Shown: positions 5,775-13,836, counted from the stretch's first letter. The stretch: DNA of 20,081 nt from a virus (IMGVR_UViG_3300034092_004203:1-20081), one strand, 5' to 3'. Numbers and translations are program-made. Notes: generated from the letters alone by a model not told the origin.

Positions 5775-5963
5775 ATGACCGCCACCAACGCAAAATCATC
5801 AGCCACCCCAGCCAGCCAAACCAAAATCGTCATCGACCTCGCCGATGAGCTTACCGCCGAGGAAATCGCCGAGTTCGAGAAATCCGCGCAAGCCGCCGGT
5901 GCCGAGAACCTCACCGAGCATTTCCTCAACCTCACCCTCCGCCAAGAGACCTCCGCCGCCTAA
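5775..5963 (+). CDS. Small early protein, unknown function
   Basis: The protein has 62 residues and starts at the ATG at 5775; a TTG further upstream would run through the operator. It has a Thr/Ala/Ser-rich N-terminus followed by KIVIDLADELTAEEIAEFEKSAQAAGAENLTEHFLNLTL. The pattern of a short beta strand and then two amphipathic helices could suit a small dimerising regulator or ribbon-helix-helix-like protein, but I do not recognise a family. As the first gene after the lysogeny switch, it is the gene most directly exposed to repressor control. A role in early regulation is possible and unproven. Confidence 0.7.
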   Translation: MTATNAKSSATPASQTKIVIDLADELTAEEIAEFEKSAQAAGAENLTEHFLNLTLRQETSAA

Positions 5964-5988
5964 CTCCCAACCCCCACCCAACATCCCC

Positions 5989-6237
5989 ATGAAATACGAC
6001 CTCGAAAAAATCGAAGCGTTCCTCGCCAAAATCCTCCGCCGCCAGACCGTGCTCGAAAAGGGCATCGCCGCCACGACCTCGATCAAGGTGATGGACACCC
6101 TCTCCCGCCGCCATTTCCAGCTGTCGGCCTACTACTCCCTCCTCACCGATCTCTCGATGCTGATCCGCTTCGGGACGACCCCGACCGGCGAGAAACCCGT
6201 CGCCGCCGCCGGAGGCCGCCGCCTGGCCACAGCCTAA
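5989..6237 (+). CDS. Small helical early protein, unknown function
   Basis: The protein has 82 residues: MKYDLEKIEAFLAKILRRQ, then a helical region with SRRHFQLSAYYSLLTDLSMLIRFG and an Ala/Gly/Arg-rich tail. No signal peptide, membrane segment or recognised motif is present. I chose the ATG at 5989 because the same frame upstream gives only low-complexity Pro/Ser sequence overlapping the previous gene. The 25-nt leader is almost entirely A/C/T and has no Shine-Dalgarno sequence. Confidence 0.65.
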   Translation: MKYDLEKIEAFLAKILRRQTVLEKGIAATTSIKVMDTLSRRHFQLSAYYSLLTDLSMLIRFGTTPTGEKPVAAAGGRRLATA

Positions 6238-6259
6238 ACCCCCACACCCCACGCCGACC

Positions 6260-6487
6260 ATGCCCCGCCAAGCCACCCTTTCACCCGCCGAGGAGCACCG
6301 CATCCTCTCCCGCGCCGAGTTCGTCGATGGAACCATGGTGCGCGTGGAATGCCTCCGCTACACCATGCCCATCCTGAAAAAGGCCGGTTTCACCAACCCG
6401 AAGCCCTTTCACCGCTACCTCGTCCCGATCTGCTACCGCGCCGATGCGCCCCAGCTCCGAGTCGCCCCGCCGCGCCCCCGCATGTAA
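6260..6487 (+). CDS. Small early protein, unknown function
   Basis: The protein has 75 residues: LSPAEEHRILSRAEFVDGTMVRVECLRYTMPILKKAGFTNPKPFHRYLVPICYRADAP in outline, with a Pro/Arg-rich end. The codon bias matches its neighbours and the frame sits neatly between two other small genes. No family was recognised. Its stop codon is the first part of a perfect 14-bp palindrome. Confidence 0.6.
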   Translation: MPRQATLSPAEEHRILSRAEFVDGTMVRVECLRYTMPILKKAGFTNPKPFHRYLVPICYRADAPQLRVAPPRPRM

Positions 6488-6498
6488 CCGCGCGGTTA
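6485..6498. repeat. Perfect 14-bp palindrome at a stop codon
   Basis: TAACCGCGCGGTTA is its own reverse complement. Its first three bases are the stop codon of the upstream gene. It has no T-run, so it is not a classical terminator. Its 10-bp centre, ACCGCGCGGT, is shared with the palindrome at 19659-19680. Confidence 0.7.
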
Positions 6499-6531
6499 CT
6501 CCACCCCCCTTCCCCATTGCCACAGAACACC

Positions 6532-6789
6532 ATGCCCGAGCCTGAAACACCCCGCCTTTTCCGCGTCTCCCTCGCCGAGGATCGCCGCATCGTCATCTCC
6601 ATATTGGCAGAAGAAGACCACGCCATCCCCTCCCCTGGGGAAAGAGAAGATTGGCAGCCCTGCCGACTAGGATACGCGGAGATCCGCGCCGCCCTCACCG
6701 TCCTCCACTGCTCCACCGATCTCGCCCGCTATGAGATCGCATGGAAACGCCACGGAAAAACGGAAACCACCTCCCCCGCCGCGCTCTAA
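6532..6789 (+). CDS. Small early protein, unknown function
   Basis: The protein has 85 residues and starts at the ATG at 6532 (MPEPETPRLFRVSLAEDRRIVISILAEED). A longer in-frame start at 6349 overlaps the previous gene and encodes only Pro-rich shadow sequence. The alternating hydrophobic N-terminal half suggests a small beta-rich fold and the end is helical. No family was recognised. The leader contains CCATTGCCA (6514-6522), also present ahead of the primase gene. The stop overlaps the next start as TAATG. Confidence 0.6.
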   Translation: MPEPETPRLFRVSLAEDRRIVISILAEEDHAIPSPGEREDWQPCRLGYAEIRAALTVLHCSTDLARYEIAWKRHGKTETTSPAAL

Positions 6790-6992
6790 TGGATGCCAAA
6801 AAAGTCGCCGGAGACAGATCCACAGCAGGACTCCGCCGGATCCCCGGTTGCGACGCCTACTCCGACGTAAAACACGCCTGCAACCGATTCCTCCGCGACC
6901 GCATCGCCCGCGGAATGATGAAAGACACCACCGGACTCATGGGAAAACCAACCACTCCGCAGACCGTCAAATCAAACATCAATCCACAATGA
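6789..6992 (+). CDS. Small basic early protein, unknown function
   Basis: The protein has 67 residues: MDAKKVAGDRSTAGLRRIPG, then DAYSDVKHACNRFLRDRIARGMMKDTTG. It is Lys/Arg-rich and could bind nucleic acid, but no motif was recognised. I prefer the start at 6789 because it couples to the previous stop as TAATG; an ATG at 6741 would overlap the previous gene by 49 nt. The end overlaps the next start as ATGA. Confidence 0.55.
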   Translation: MDAKKVAGDRSTAGLRRIPGCDAYSDVKHACNRFLRDRIARGMMKDTTGLMGKPTTPQTVKSNINPQ

Positions 6993-7192
6993 CAAACACC
7001 CAATCAAAAAATCAGGAGACGCAAAAAACCGTCCGCCAGCAGCTCATCGAGAGGCTTCTAAACTCCGTCGCGCCCCTTAGCCACACCGAGCTTTATCAGA
7101 TCGTCACCACCGCCGAGCAATACGAAGAGCGAATCCTCAAAAAGCGGTGCGAGATGGTTATGGCGCATAGCAAAGGAGTAGCCCGCACATGA
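6989..7192 (+). CDS. Small helical early protein, unknown function
   Basis: The protein has 67 residues. A polar N-terminus (TNTQSKNQETQKT) is followed by a helical region with RQQLIERLLNSVAPLSHTELYQIVTTAEQYEERILKKRCEM. The helical part has a coiled-coil-like heptad pattern. Both ends overlap neighbouring genes by 4 nt (ATGA), so it is embedded in a translationally coupled run. No family was recognised. Confidence 0.6.
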   Translation: MTNTQSKNQETQKTVRQQLIERLLNSVAPLSHTELYQIVTTAEQYEERILKKRCEMVMAHSKGVART

Positions 7193-7476
7193 GCCACCCC
7201 TCCACAGATTGGGCAATGCCCGCCGAGATCGCCCGCTTTCTGCGGCTAAATCCCGACGATGTCGCCACGCTTATCAAAAGCGACGGACTGCCGGCCACGA
7301 GGATCCCGAAGAAAACCCGCTCCGTCACCCGCGTCTGGCTCCGCGATCTCCACCGCTGGCTACTGGCAAACACCCGCAACGCCGCCACCACCACCCTCTC
7401 CGATTTCGATACGTTCCGCGCCGCCTTCGATCAGCACCGCGTAAACCCCTCTCCCAAACAAAACACGAAACCATGA
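7189..7476 (+). CDS. Helix-turn-helix DNA-binding protein, excisionase-like
   Basis: The protein has 95 residues. Residues 10-58 (MPAEIARFLRLNPDDVATLIKSDGLPATRIPKKTRSVTRVWLRDLHRWL) have the layout of MerR/Xis-like winged helix-turn-helix domains: helix, turn, recognition helix, short wing, helix. Proteins of this type serve as excisionases or as small phage regulators. It is far from attP and lies in the early operon. An excisionase role would make it available when the prophage is induced, but a regulatory role is equally possible. The start at 7189 overlaps the previous stop as ATGA. Confidence 0.65.
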   Translation: MSHPSTDWAMPAEIARFLRLNPDDVATLIKSDGLPATRIPKKTRSVTRVWLRDLHRWLLANTRNAATTTLSDFDTFRAAFDQHRVNPSPKQNTKP

Positions 7477-7931
7477 CCCTCGAACTAATCCCCGAAAACC
7501 TCCCCGGCCTACCCTGCAAAGGCTCCGCCATCACCCAAATCCTCCGCGACGCCCGCGCCCGCGAATCAACTACCCGCACCCGCGTCCGCATCGAAGCCGT
7601 AAAAAGCCACGCCATCGCCGCCAGGTATGACATGGGAGCCACCGCGCAAATCCTCCCCGATCTACTCGACGATCACTCCCTCGAAAACATCCCCGCCGGT
7701 TGGTTTTCTCAAAAAGCCAAATGGATCACCGAGGATATCCAACAAGCCATGATCCATTACTGCGATGATGATTTGATCCTCAGCAATGGCGAAATCCTCA
7801 CGGGCGAGGACATCACGCCCACCAAGCCCACATGGCAAAATCTGCGAGCCCTCGCGGATGCCATGTTCGAGCACGCGGAATCCCTCAAAGACCTCCAGAT
7901 CACCGAAAAAATCGCCCTCCGCAACCCATGA
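7473..7931 (+). CDS. Early protein, unknown function
   Basis: The protein has 152 residues and starts at the ATG at 7473, which overlaps the previous stop. It begins MTLELIPENLPGLPCKG, has a basic segment (ILRDARARESTTRTRVRIEAVK), and then a region with conserved-looking Trp residues (AGWFSQKAKWITEDIQQAMIHYCDDD). It has no membrane segment or recognised domain. It is the largest of the small early genes before 8161 and has the same codon bias as the replication genes. A replication-accessory or host-takeover role is only suggested by position. Confidence 0.7.
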   Translation: MTLELIPENLPGLPCKGSAITQILRDARARESTTRTRVRIEAVKSHAIAARYDMGATAQILPDLLDDHSLENIPAGWFSQKAKWITEDIQQAMIHYCDDDLILSNGEILTGEDITPTKPTWQNLRALADAMFEHAESLKDLQITEKIALRNP

Positions 7932-8164
7932 AAACGACCCCTCACCTCATCCCCGCGATCCTCTACGGAGGCATCATGGATGGACATTGCACGCATGTCC
8001 ACAACAACCCCGAATTCGGAGACCGCTACCTCTTCGAGCTCCGCCACAAAGGCAAACTGACCCGTTGCGCCTACAAAGCCCCGACCCGCACCACCCGAAA
8101 CGGAAGCCGCTGGGTATTGGAATTCGATTGCGTGGTATCCCGCCAAGAAATTCAAAACGGATGA
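7928..8164 (+). CDS. Small early protein, unknown function
   Basis: The protein has 78 residues: MKTTPHLIPAILYGGIMDGH, then DRYLFELRHKGKLTRCAYKAP and GSRWVLEFDCVVSRQE. Alternating hydrophobic and charged residues suggest a small beta-sheet fold. Two Cys and several His residues are present but no clear zinc site. Both ends are ATGA overlaps. The reading frame chosen starts at 7928; upstream codons in the same frame are a shadow of the previous gene. Confidence 0.6.
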   Translation: MKTTPHLIPAILYGGIMDGHCTHVHNNPEFGDRYLFELRHKGKLTRCAYKAPTRTTRNGSRWVLEFDCVVSRQEIQNG

Positions 8165-8982
8165 TCGACCCAGCGGACATGACCGACTACCGCCTCCGGC
8201 GCGCCCGGAACCACATGACGGGCGGAGGAAATGCGGTATGGGGACTCGATCCCGCCGAGATCCTCGCCCGCCGCGAAGAAGCGGAGGAAATTGAAACCCA
8301 GCGCGAGCGCGAAGCCCTGCGCGACGAGATTTTCAACGCCCTCCTAGAGTATCTTTTCGCCGATGGCCTGGAGCCCTGGCACGTCTCCGCCCGCGCCCGC
8401 GCTTTCGTCGCCGGAGTCATCCAGATCCACCCGTGCTCCATGACCACCGCCGCGCTCCATTCCCAATACCAAAAACTCATCCGGGATTCCGGCGATGATT
8501 TCTGGAAAACGGGAGAAGAAGTGGCCGCAGCCCTCCGCCCCTACGCCGAGCGCATCCGCGAGATCCGCGCCGCCCTTAGCGGGGAGGCTCCGCTTTCCAC
8601 CTGGTTCGCCGATCTCGCCGCCGAGCCCGACCGCCCAACGGTCAACGATTCCCTCCGCATCCTCGCCGACCTCCTATTTTCCCAAGGCCACCGCCCCCGC
8701 CAGATCACAGGCGTCGCCTACTGCCTGGCGAAAACCCTCAAACCCCACCTCATCGCCGGGATGAGCCTGCACACCATCGCGATCCTCTCCGGAGACAAAG
8801 GCCGAGCCACCCCCCAAGCCCGCATCGAACGCATCTACACCCGCCTCCTCGAAAAATCAGGATGCCGAGCCACCCGCTACGCCCACCAAAAAACCGCCGC
8901 GACCGCCGCGAAATGCCGGGAAGCGCAAATGGGCAACTCAAACCGCAACAAAAATCTCCAACCACCAAAACGTAATAAATGA
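8161..8982 (+). CDS. Putative DNA-interacting early protein, unknown family
   Basis: The protein has 273 residues and starts at the ATGA overlap at 8161. The N-terminal third is helical and highly charged (LARREEAEEIETQREREALRDEI in part). The middle contains ADGLEPWHVSARARAF and YQKLIRDSG. Near the C-terminus, ITGVAYCLAKTLKPHLIAGMSLHTIAIL and GDKGRATPQARIERIYTRLL could form a helix-turn-helix, and the extreme end is basic (HQKTAATAAKCREAQMGNSNRNKN). Together with the position just before the ParB-like gene, this suggests a DNA-binding or replication-accessory role. I do not recognise the family. Confidence 0.65.
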   Translation: MIDPADMTDYRLRRARNHMTGGGNAVWGLDPAEILARREEAEEIETQREREALRDEIFNALLEYLFADGLEPWHVSARARAFVAGVIQIHPCSMTTAALHSQYQKLIRDSGDDFWKTGEEVAAALRPYAERIREIRAALSGEAPLSTWFADLAAEPDRPTVNDSLRILADLLFSQGHRPRQITGVAYCLAKTLKPHLIAGMSLHTIAILSGDKGRATPQARIERIYTRLLEKSGCRATRYAHQKTAATAAKCREAQMGNSNRNKNLQPPKRNK

Positions 8983-10508
8983 CCACCACCGCCCCATCCC
9001 CACTCTTCCGCTTCACCAACACCGCCGAGGAGGAAATCCCCGCCAACCAGCTCCACCGCTACCCCGCCAACCGCATCCCCACCGCCGCCGCCATCGCCGC
9101 CATGCGCGATAGCATCAAAGAAAACGGGCAACTCCAACCCGTCACCGTCCGCCCCATCGAGGACGGCAACGGAGGCGAAAAGCTCGAAATCATTTTCGGG
9201 GAAACCCGCGTCCTGGGAGCCGCCGCGATCCGCCCGGATCACCCCGTCCGCGCCTACATCATCCCCATGAGCGACCAGGAGGCCGCCCGCATCCACGCCG
9301 TCGAGAATTTCACCCGCCAGCAGCTCGACCCCATCGAGGAAGCGGAAGCCATGGAAAACATGCGGGTCAACGGATGGGAAGTCAACGCCATCGCCGAGTC
9401 CCTAAGTATTGATCGAAAAACCGTTGCACGCCGCCTCCGCCTCCTAAAGCTCGACGAGGCCACCCGCGCCGATCTCCGCGAAGGCTCCATCACCCTCCAC
9501 ACCGCCGAAGCCATCGCCCTCCTCCCGCCGGAACAGCAAAGCAAAGCCCGCGCCCTCTGCGTCTCCCCCACCCACTCCACCGCCCCGCTACCCGAGCGCG
9601 AAGCCCTCCGCGAAATCGATTCAAAAATCATCGCCCCGATGAAACGCGCCGAAGCCTGGGAAGCCCGCCGCGCCTCCCTCGAAAAAGCCCACCCGGGCGC
9701 CATAATGCTCCCTTACGAGGAAGCCATCAAAGCCCCTCTCTGGGATTCCCCCTACGAAGACGCGGAGGACACACCAAACCACCGCGATCTCTCCGCCGCC
9801 GCCCGCTCCGGACAAATCGAAACCCCCACCTGGGGTGAGCTCGCCGCGAAGCACGGAGGCCAGATCCACCTCGCCCTCCCCTCCTTCAACCCGCATCCGG
9901 AGAGCGAGCCCATCCTTTGCGTCCTCTACCAGCCCCTCATTGATGCCGAGCTGGCCGCCTGCGAGGACTGCCCGGAAATCTGCGTCTTCCCCCACCCCAA
10001 GCAAGTAAACGCCAACAACCTCGAACGCGAGAAAAACGCGATGCTAGAGGAACAACGCCTCGCCGAAGAAAAGGAGCAATGCGAAGCCCTCCGCGCCGAG
10101 ATCGCCGAAGCCCTCATCGTCATCTCCCGCCCCGAGGCCATCCAGCCCGCCGCCGCCGAAAAGCTCTGCACCGAGGTTTTCCGCGAGAACATGCCCGATT
10201 TCCCATTCCGAGGCGGCAACATCCCCGGCTTCGACAGCGAAGACGACATAGACATCGAAAAATGCGGAGCCGCCTACCTCCGCACCAAGGAAATCCGAGG
10301 ATTCGAAGCACTAGGAAGGCTCTACTGCCTCGCCACCCTCGACCTCCATCCCAACGAATGGAACGCCAAAATCCTCGCCAAAACCCTCATCGGATCCAAA
10401 GCCCTAAAAGAGAGACAATTCCCCCTCCTCGCCGCCAAGTGGAAAGAAATGTGCGCCGCCCAACTCGCCGCCGACGAGGCCGCCATGGCAGCGCAAAATG
10501 ACAATTAA
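8979..10508 (+). CDS. ParB-like DNA-binding protein
   Basis: The protein has 509 residues. Residues about 18-115 are a ParB/sulfiredoxin-fold domain: IPANQLHRYPANR, the ParB-type box GETR (74-77), and ENFTRQQLDPIEEAEAM. ParB proteins of this kind bind CTP at such motifs. Residues about 133-157 (WEVNAIAESLSIDRKTVARRLRLLKL) are the HTH_ParB region. A Cys cluster, CEDCPEIC (about 328-335), lies in the long C-terminal half, whose fold I do not recognise. No parA-like ATPase gene is visible. In phages, lone ParB-like proteins occur in early regions and may act in replication, regulation or episome maintenance. It lies just upstream of the primase-like gene. The ATG overlaps the previous stop. Confidence 0.85.
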   Translation: MTTTAPSPLFRFTNTAEEEIPANQLHRYPANRIPTAAAIAAMRDSIKENGQLQPVTVRPIEDGNGGEKLEIIFGETRVLGAAAIRPDHPVRAYIIPMSDQEAARIHAVENFTRQQLDPIEEAEAMENMRVNGWEVNAIAESLSIDRKTVARRLRLLKLDEATRADLREGSITLHTAEAIALLPPEQQSKARALCVSPTHSTAPLPEREALREIDSKIIAPMKRAEAWEARRASLEKAHPGAIMLPYEEAIKAPLWDSPYEDAEDTPNHRDLSAAARSGQIETPTWGELAAKHGGQIHLALPSFNPHPESEPILCVLYQPLIDAELAACEDCPEICVFPHPKQVNANNLEREKNAMLEEQRLAEEKEQCEALRAEIAEALIVISRPEAIQPAAAEKLCTEVFRENMPDFPFRGGNIPGFDSEDDIDIEKCGAAYLRTKEIRGFEALGRLYCLATLDLHPNEWNAKILAKTLIGSKALKERQFPLLAAKWKEMCAAQLAADEAAMAAQNDN

Positions 10509-10532
10509 CAGGTAGTTAACCCACCATTGCCA
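10505..10532. repeat. Inverted repeat at the ParB stop codon plus CCATTGCCA motif
   Basis: TTAAC-AGGTA-GTTAA (10505-10519) includes the stop codon of the ParB-like gene. CCATTGCCA follows at 10524-10532. The same 9-mer follows the stop-codon palindrome at 6485-6498 (motif at 6514-6522). There is no T-run. The remainder of the 91-bp gap before the primase gene is C/T-rich and shows nothing else. Confidence 0.45.
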
Positions 10533-10599
10533 AGGTAGCCCGCCAATCCCTTTTCCGGGTTCTCCCTCCCTCTCCTGCATCCTCGCGCCTGAAAATCCC

Positions 10600-11733
10600 A
10601 TGCTCACCATCCCAGAAAGAGCCGCACGCCTACTCGACAAAGCCGAGCCATCCGTCTCCGGCCAGGGAGGACATGGCAAGCTCCTCGCCGCAGCGGGAGC
10701 ACTCGTCAACGGATTCGCCCTAGGGGAATCGGAGGCGCTCTCCCTCCTCATGTCCCACTACAATCCGCGCTGTATGCCGCCGTGGTCGGAAAAGGACGTC
10801 CGCCGGAAAGTTTCCGAAGCCCTCCGCCTCGGGAGCAAGCAACCGCGCGGCCATCTAATCGGGACGCAGGGCAAAAGCTCGCAGGGCGGGAGCTACTCCG
10901 CGCCCAGATCCTCCTCCCCGCAGCCGCAGCGGGAAGCAAAGCGGAGCGAGTTCGATCCGAAAGTGCTAGAGGCGATGATGTGCCGAGGATTCAAACCAGA
11001 TTATCAGTGGCTCGCGGAAATCTCTCCCATCGACGTCCGCCAATGCACCCCCGCCCAATACCTCGACGCGATCCTAAAGCCCGGCGAAAAAAACCTGATC
11101 TTCTACCAATACTACTCCCAAGGCCAATACGGATTCCAGGCGGGAACGCCCGGGAAAATGTATCGGCTCGGAGACCGTCGCTCCGTCCCGCCGGTGGAGG
11201 TGGAGGGGATCGAGCAAACCGGCCGCGAGGGAGCCTGGTATCTCGCCAACCCCATCGACGGAAAATGGAAGCCGACCGGCGAGGTGGATGACCAGGGCAA
11301 CCCGAAACTCTCCCGCCGCCTCGGGGACAACGTCACCGCCTACCGCTATCTCCTCCTCGAATCCGACCAGGCGGAGGAAAGCTATTGGCTCAACCTTATC
11401 TGCCAACTCCCCCTCCCCATCACCGCCCTCTACACCTCCGGAGGCCGCTCCGTCCACGCCCTCATCCGCATCGACGCTGAAAGCAAAAGCGAGTTCGACG
11501 CGATCCGCGAACGCCTCACGCCCCTCCTCTCAAAACTCGGAGCCGATCCCGGAGCCATTTCCGGCGTCCGCTTGACACGCCTCCCCGGAGTCCAGCGCGA
11601 AGGCAGGAAAACCGATGACGGATACGTCAAATTTCCACAGCCCCGGTTGCAAAGACTCCTCTACCTCAATCCCCATCCCAACACGAATCCCTTGAAAACA
11701 ATGACACGACTCCGGGAGGTGCTCCCAGCATGA
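10600..11733 (+). CDS. Primase-like replication protein (AEP-type candidate)
   Basis: The protein has 377 residues. Residues about 5-78 (ERAARLLDKAEPSVSGQGGHGKLLAAAGALV...ALSLLMSHYNPRCMPPWSEKDVRRKVSEAL) match the helical PriCT-type domain that accompanies phage primases. A Ser/Gln-rich linker follows (about 88-112). Residues about 235-345 contain YRYLLLESD, LPITALYTSGGRSVHALIRIDA, a helical segment and GVRLTRLPGVQREGR. This pattern is typical of archaeo-eukaryotic primase-like catalytic domains in mobile elements. It would make primers for phage DNA synthesis together with the helicase encoded next, whose start overlaps this stop. The domain order (PriCT first) is less common than the reverse. 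The call rests on motif pattern. Confidence 0.75.
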   Translation: MLTIPERAARLLDKAEPSVSGQGGHGKLLAAAGALVNGFALGESEALSLLMSHYNPRCMPPWSEKDVRRKVSEALRLGSKQPRGHLIGTQGKSSQGGSYSAPRSSSPQPQREAKRSEFDPKVLEAMMCRGFKPDYQWLAEISPIDVRQCTPAQYLDAILKPGEKNLIFYQYYSQGQYGFQAGTPGKMYRLGDRRSVPPVEVEGIEQTGREGAWYLANPIDGKWKPTGEVDDQGNPKLSRRLGDNVTAYRYLLLESDQAEESYWLNLICQLPLPITALYTSGGRSVHALIRIDAESKSEFDAIRERLTPLLSKLGADPGAISGVRLTRLPGVQREGRKTDDGYVKFPQPRLQRLLYLNPHPNTNPLKTMTRLREVLPA

Positions 11734-13487
11734 GCGAGCTCTCCGCCGAAATGATCGCGAAGCTGATGGCTCACGCGAACGCAGCAGGAATCGATCTCGG
11801 GCTCGCCCCCGAGGGAGCCGAGCACGCCGAGGACATGCGGGAAACCATCCCCGCCGTCTCGCTAAACCGCGCCGTCTCCGAGCTCGCGGATGAAACCGGG
11901 CGCAACCTCAAACGCTCCGGCCTTTTCGTGTATCAACAGCGCCTCGTCACAGTCTCCATAGACGGAGCCGCCGAGGAAATGGACGATAAAAGATTCCGGA
12001 CATGGATTGACCAGTGGCAGCTCAATTACCACAAACGCAAGCCCAAGAAAGACGAGAACGACCCCACGCCCGCCCCGCCGATCAAGGCGACCATGAAGCG
12101 CGATGTCGCCGCCGTCCTCCTCGCCTCCGATGATTTCCGGTGCCACCTCCCCGAGCTAAAAAAGATTCTCCCCGTCCGCCTCCCCGCCTGGGATAAAGAC
12201 GACGCGGAAGGATTCCGCCGCATCCGCGTCCTGCCCTATGGCTACGACGCGGAAACCCAAATCTACACCGCCAACACCCTCATCGACTACGCGATGGACT
12301 GGGAGACGAAGCAAGCGGTGGACTACCTCCGCTCCCTCCTCAAAGATTTCCCCTTCGCAGAAATGGGGCGATCCCTCTCCGTCCAGATCTCCGCGATGCT
12401 CACCACCTACTGCCAGCTCCTATTCGCCCCCCGCGATCGCTGGCCGATGATTTTCTACAACGCCAACCAACCAGGCTCGGGAAAATCCCGCCTCGCGGAA
12501 ATGTGCATCTACGCAATCTACGGTTGCGCCGATCCCCTCACCTACTCCGAGGGAGACGAGTTCGAGAAACGCCTCGACACCCAAGCCCTCACCGGCCTCG
12601 CCTACACCTTCATCGACGACGTTTCCGGCCTCGTCAAATCCAACGCCCTCAACAAGTGGCTCACCTCCCCGACATGGGCGGGGCGATTGATGCACAGCCA
12701 GCGGAAATTCTCCGTCCTCAACCAGCCCCTCACCCTCCTCACCGCCAACCAAGCCACCCTCTCCGACGACCTTGGCCGCCGCTCGCTTATGGTTGACCTA
12801 TGGGCGGCAGAGCGTGCCGGAGAGCGCCAGAAAAACCTTTCCATGACCATCGACCAGGAATGGCTCGCCGATCCGAAAAACCGCGCGGACATCCTCTCCG
12901 CCCTCAATGCCCTCCTCCGGCACTGGCTCGGTGCGGAATGCGAAGGGAGGCTCTACTCAAAGCTCGTCCCCTCCTTCGAAGGTTGGTCGCGCATCGTCCC
13001 CGCCATCACCACCGCCGCCGGGTTCGATTGCCCCCTCCAAGCCCCCGACGTTTCCGACGCAGGCCAGAAACAGGAAGTGGAGTTCCAACGCCTCATCGAG
13101 CAAGCAGTAAAGGAACACGCCCCCCAAGAAGGCCGCCCCGTCCCCCTACTGCTCACCCAATGGTGTGCCATGGCTAGAGTCTGCGGACTCTTCCACGCCG
13201 CCATCGGTGACGCCACCGCCGCCCGCCAGATCCTCGACGCCAAGCCCAACCTCTACAAACCCGTCTTTGACGAGGACGGGCTGGAGCGCCAGATCACCGC
13301 CCGCGACAAGGAAGAGCAAGCCCTCGCCTACATGGAGCGGAGCGAGGCTATCAAGTTCGGCAACATCCTCCACAAATTCTATCGAGGCCAGATCCGCACG
13401 GTAAACGGGAGGCGCTACAAGTTCGCCGACCGCGAAGCCCGCCACTCCACCTTCACGCTGGAGCTGATGCCCGAGAAGCAGCCCTAG
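11730..13487 (+). CDS. Phage replicative helicase/ATPase
   Basis: The protein has 585 residues. The ATPase core has Walker A NQPGSGKSRL (about 247-256), Walker B YTFIDDV (about 292-298), a sensor-like LLTANQ (about 335-340) and an arginine-finger-like LGRRS shortly after it. This order matches AAA+/SF3-like helicases encoded next to primases in phages and plasmids. The N-terminal 200 residues hold a basic stretch (YHKRKPKKD) and probably bind DNA or the primase. The C-terminal 150 residues contain a winged-helix-like end (GQIRTVNGRRYKFADREARHS). The gene ends the early operon and is followed by a strong hairpin. The role is DNA unwinding at the phage origin. The exact superfamily cannot be settled by eye. 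Confidence 0.82.
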   Translation: MSELSAEMIAKLMAHANAAGIDLGLAPEGAEHAEDMRETIPAVSLNRAVSELADETGRNLKRSGLFVYQQRLVTVSIDGAAEEMDDKRFRTWIDQWQLNYHKRKPKKDENDPTPAPPIKATMKRDVAAVLLASDDFRCHLPELKKILPVRLPAWDKDDAEGFRRIRVLPYGYDAETQIYTANTLIDYAMDWETKQAVDYLRSLLKDFPFAEMGRSLSVQISAMLTTYCQLLFAPRDRWPMIFYNANQPGSGKSRLAEMCIYAIYGCADPLTYSEGDEFEKRLDTQALTGLAYTFIDDVSGLVKSNALNKWLTSPTWAGRLMHSQRKFSVLNQPLTLLTANQATLSDDLGRRSLMVDLWAAERAGERQKNLSMTIDQEWLADPKNRADILSALNALLRHWLGAECEGRLYSKLVPSFEGWSRIVPAITTAAGFDCPLQAPDVSDAGQKQEVEFQRLIEQAVKEHAPQEGRPVPLLLTQWCAMARVCGLFHAAIGDATAARQILDAKPNLYKPVFDEDGLERQITARDKEEQALAYMERSEAIKFGNILHKFYRGQIRTVNGRRYKFADREARHSTFTLELMPEKQP

Positions 13488-13520
13488 TGGCCGCCAAGGG
13501 CGCAGCCCGCCCCACCAAAA

Positions 13521-13580
13521 CGAGGAGATCCGGAGAGGTGCAGAGGTTTGCAGATCACGCCATCGCCCCGGGTCTCCTCG
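13521..13580 (+). terminator. Long hairpin followed by a pyrimidine tract
   Basis: Arms at 13521-13533 (CGAGGAGATCCGG) and 13568-13580 (CCGGGTCTCCTCG) pair over 13 bp with one U-G wobble and a 34-nt loop. A G-poor C/T-rich tract of about 48 nt follows. There is no U-run, so intrinsic termination is unlikely. A C-rich, G-poor RNA could be a Rho loading site. The hairpin lies 33 nt after the helicase stop. Confidence 0.5.
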
Positions 13581-13693
13581 CTCGCTTCCCCCCCCCTCTC
13601 TTCCTCCCGCTCATCCCCTCCCCCCCTCCAAATTCGCAATAAAGCAGATCAGACATCTGCAAAATCCGAAAAAGCAGACTGTCATGTGCAGTC
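13540..13693. repeat. GCAGA repeats and inverted repeats, candidate replication origin
   Basis: GCAGA occurs at 13540, 13550, 13644 and 13674, and inverted at 13656-13660. Two copies are 10 bp apart. GCAGAT-CAGAC-ATCTGC (13644-13660) and GACTG-TCATGTG-CAGTC (13677-13693) form short hairpins. Repeats, hairpins and an adjoining AT-rich block next to the primase and helicase genes resemble a phage origin. The repeats are short and may partly be chance. Confidence 0.4.
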
Positions 13694-13740
13694 GTCCAAA
13701 AGTTTTCCTTTCCTTTACCTACAATGGATTCCCAGCCCTC

Positions 13741-13770
13741 TTTACACTTCTTGCATATCTCACATAGTAT
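13741..13770 (+). promoter_or_regulatory. Possible sigma70-type late promoter
   Basis: TTTACA (13741-13746) and TAGTAT (13765-13770) are separated by 18 bp inside an AT-richer block. Transcription would run into the PLD-like and terminase genes. The next upstream candidate, TACAAT at 13720-13725, lacks a good -35. Promoter rules for this host group are not well known to me, so this is tentative. Confidence 0.4.
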
Positions 13771-13836
13771 TTCAGAGAACTATCTCTTCAAAATCTACAA
13801 AAGCGGGGAGATATTTACCCTTTTGTCGGAGGAGAT

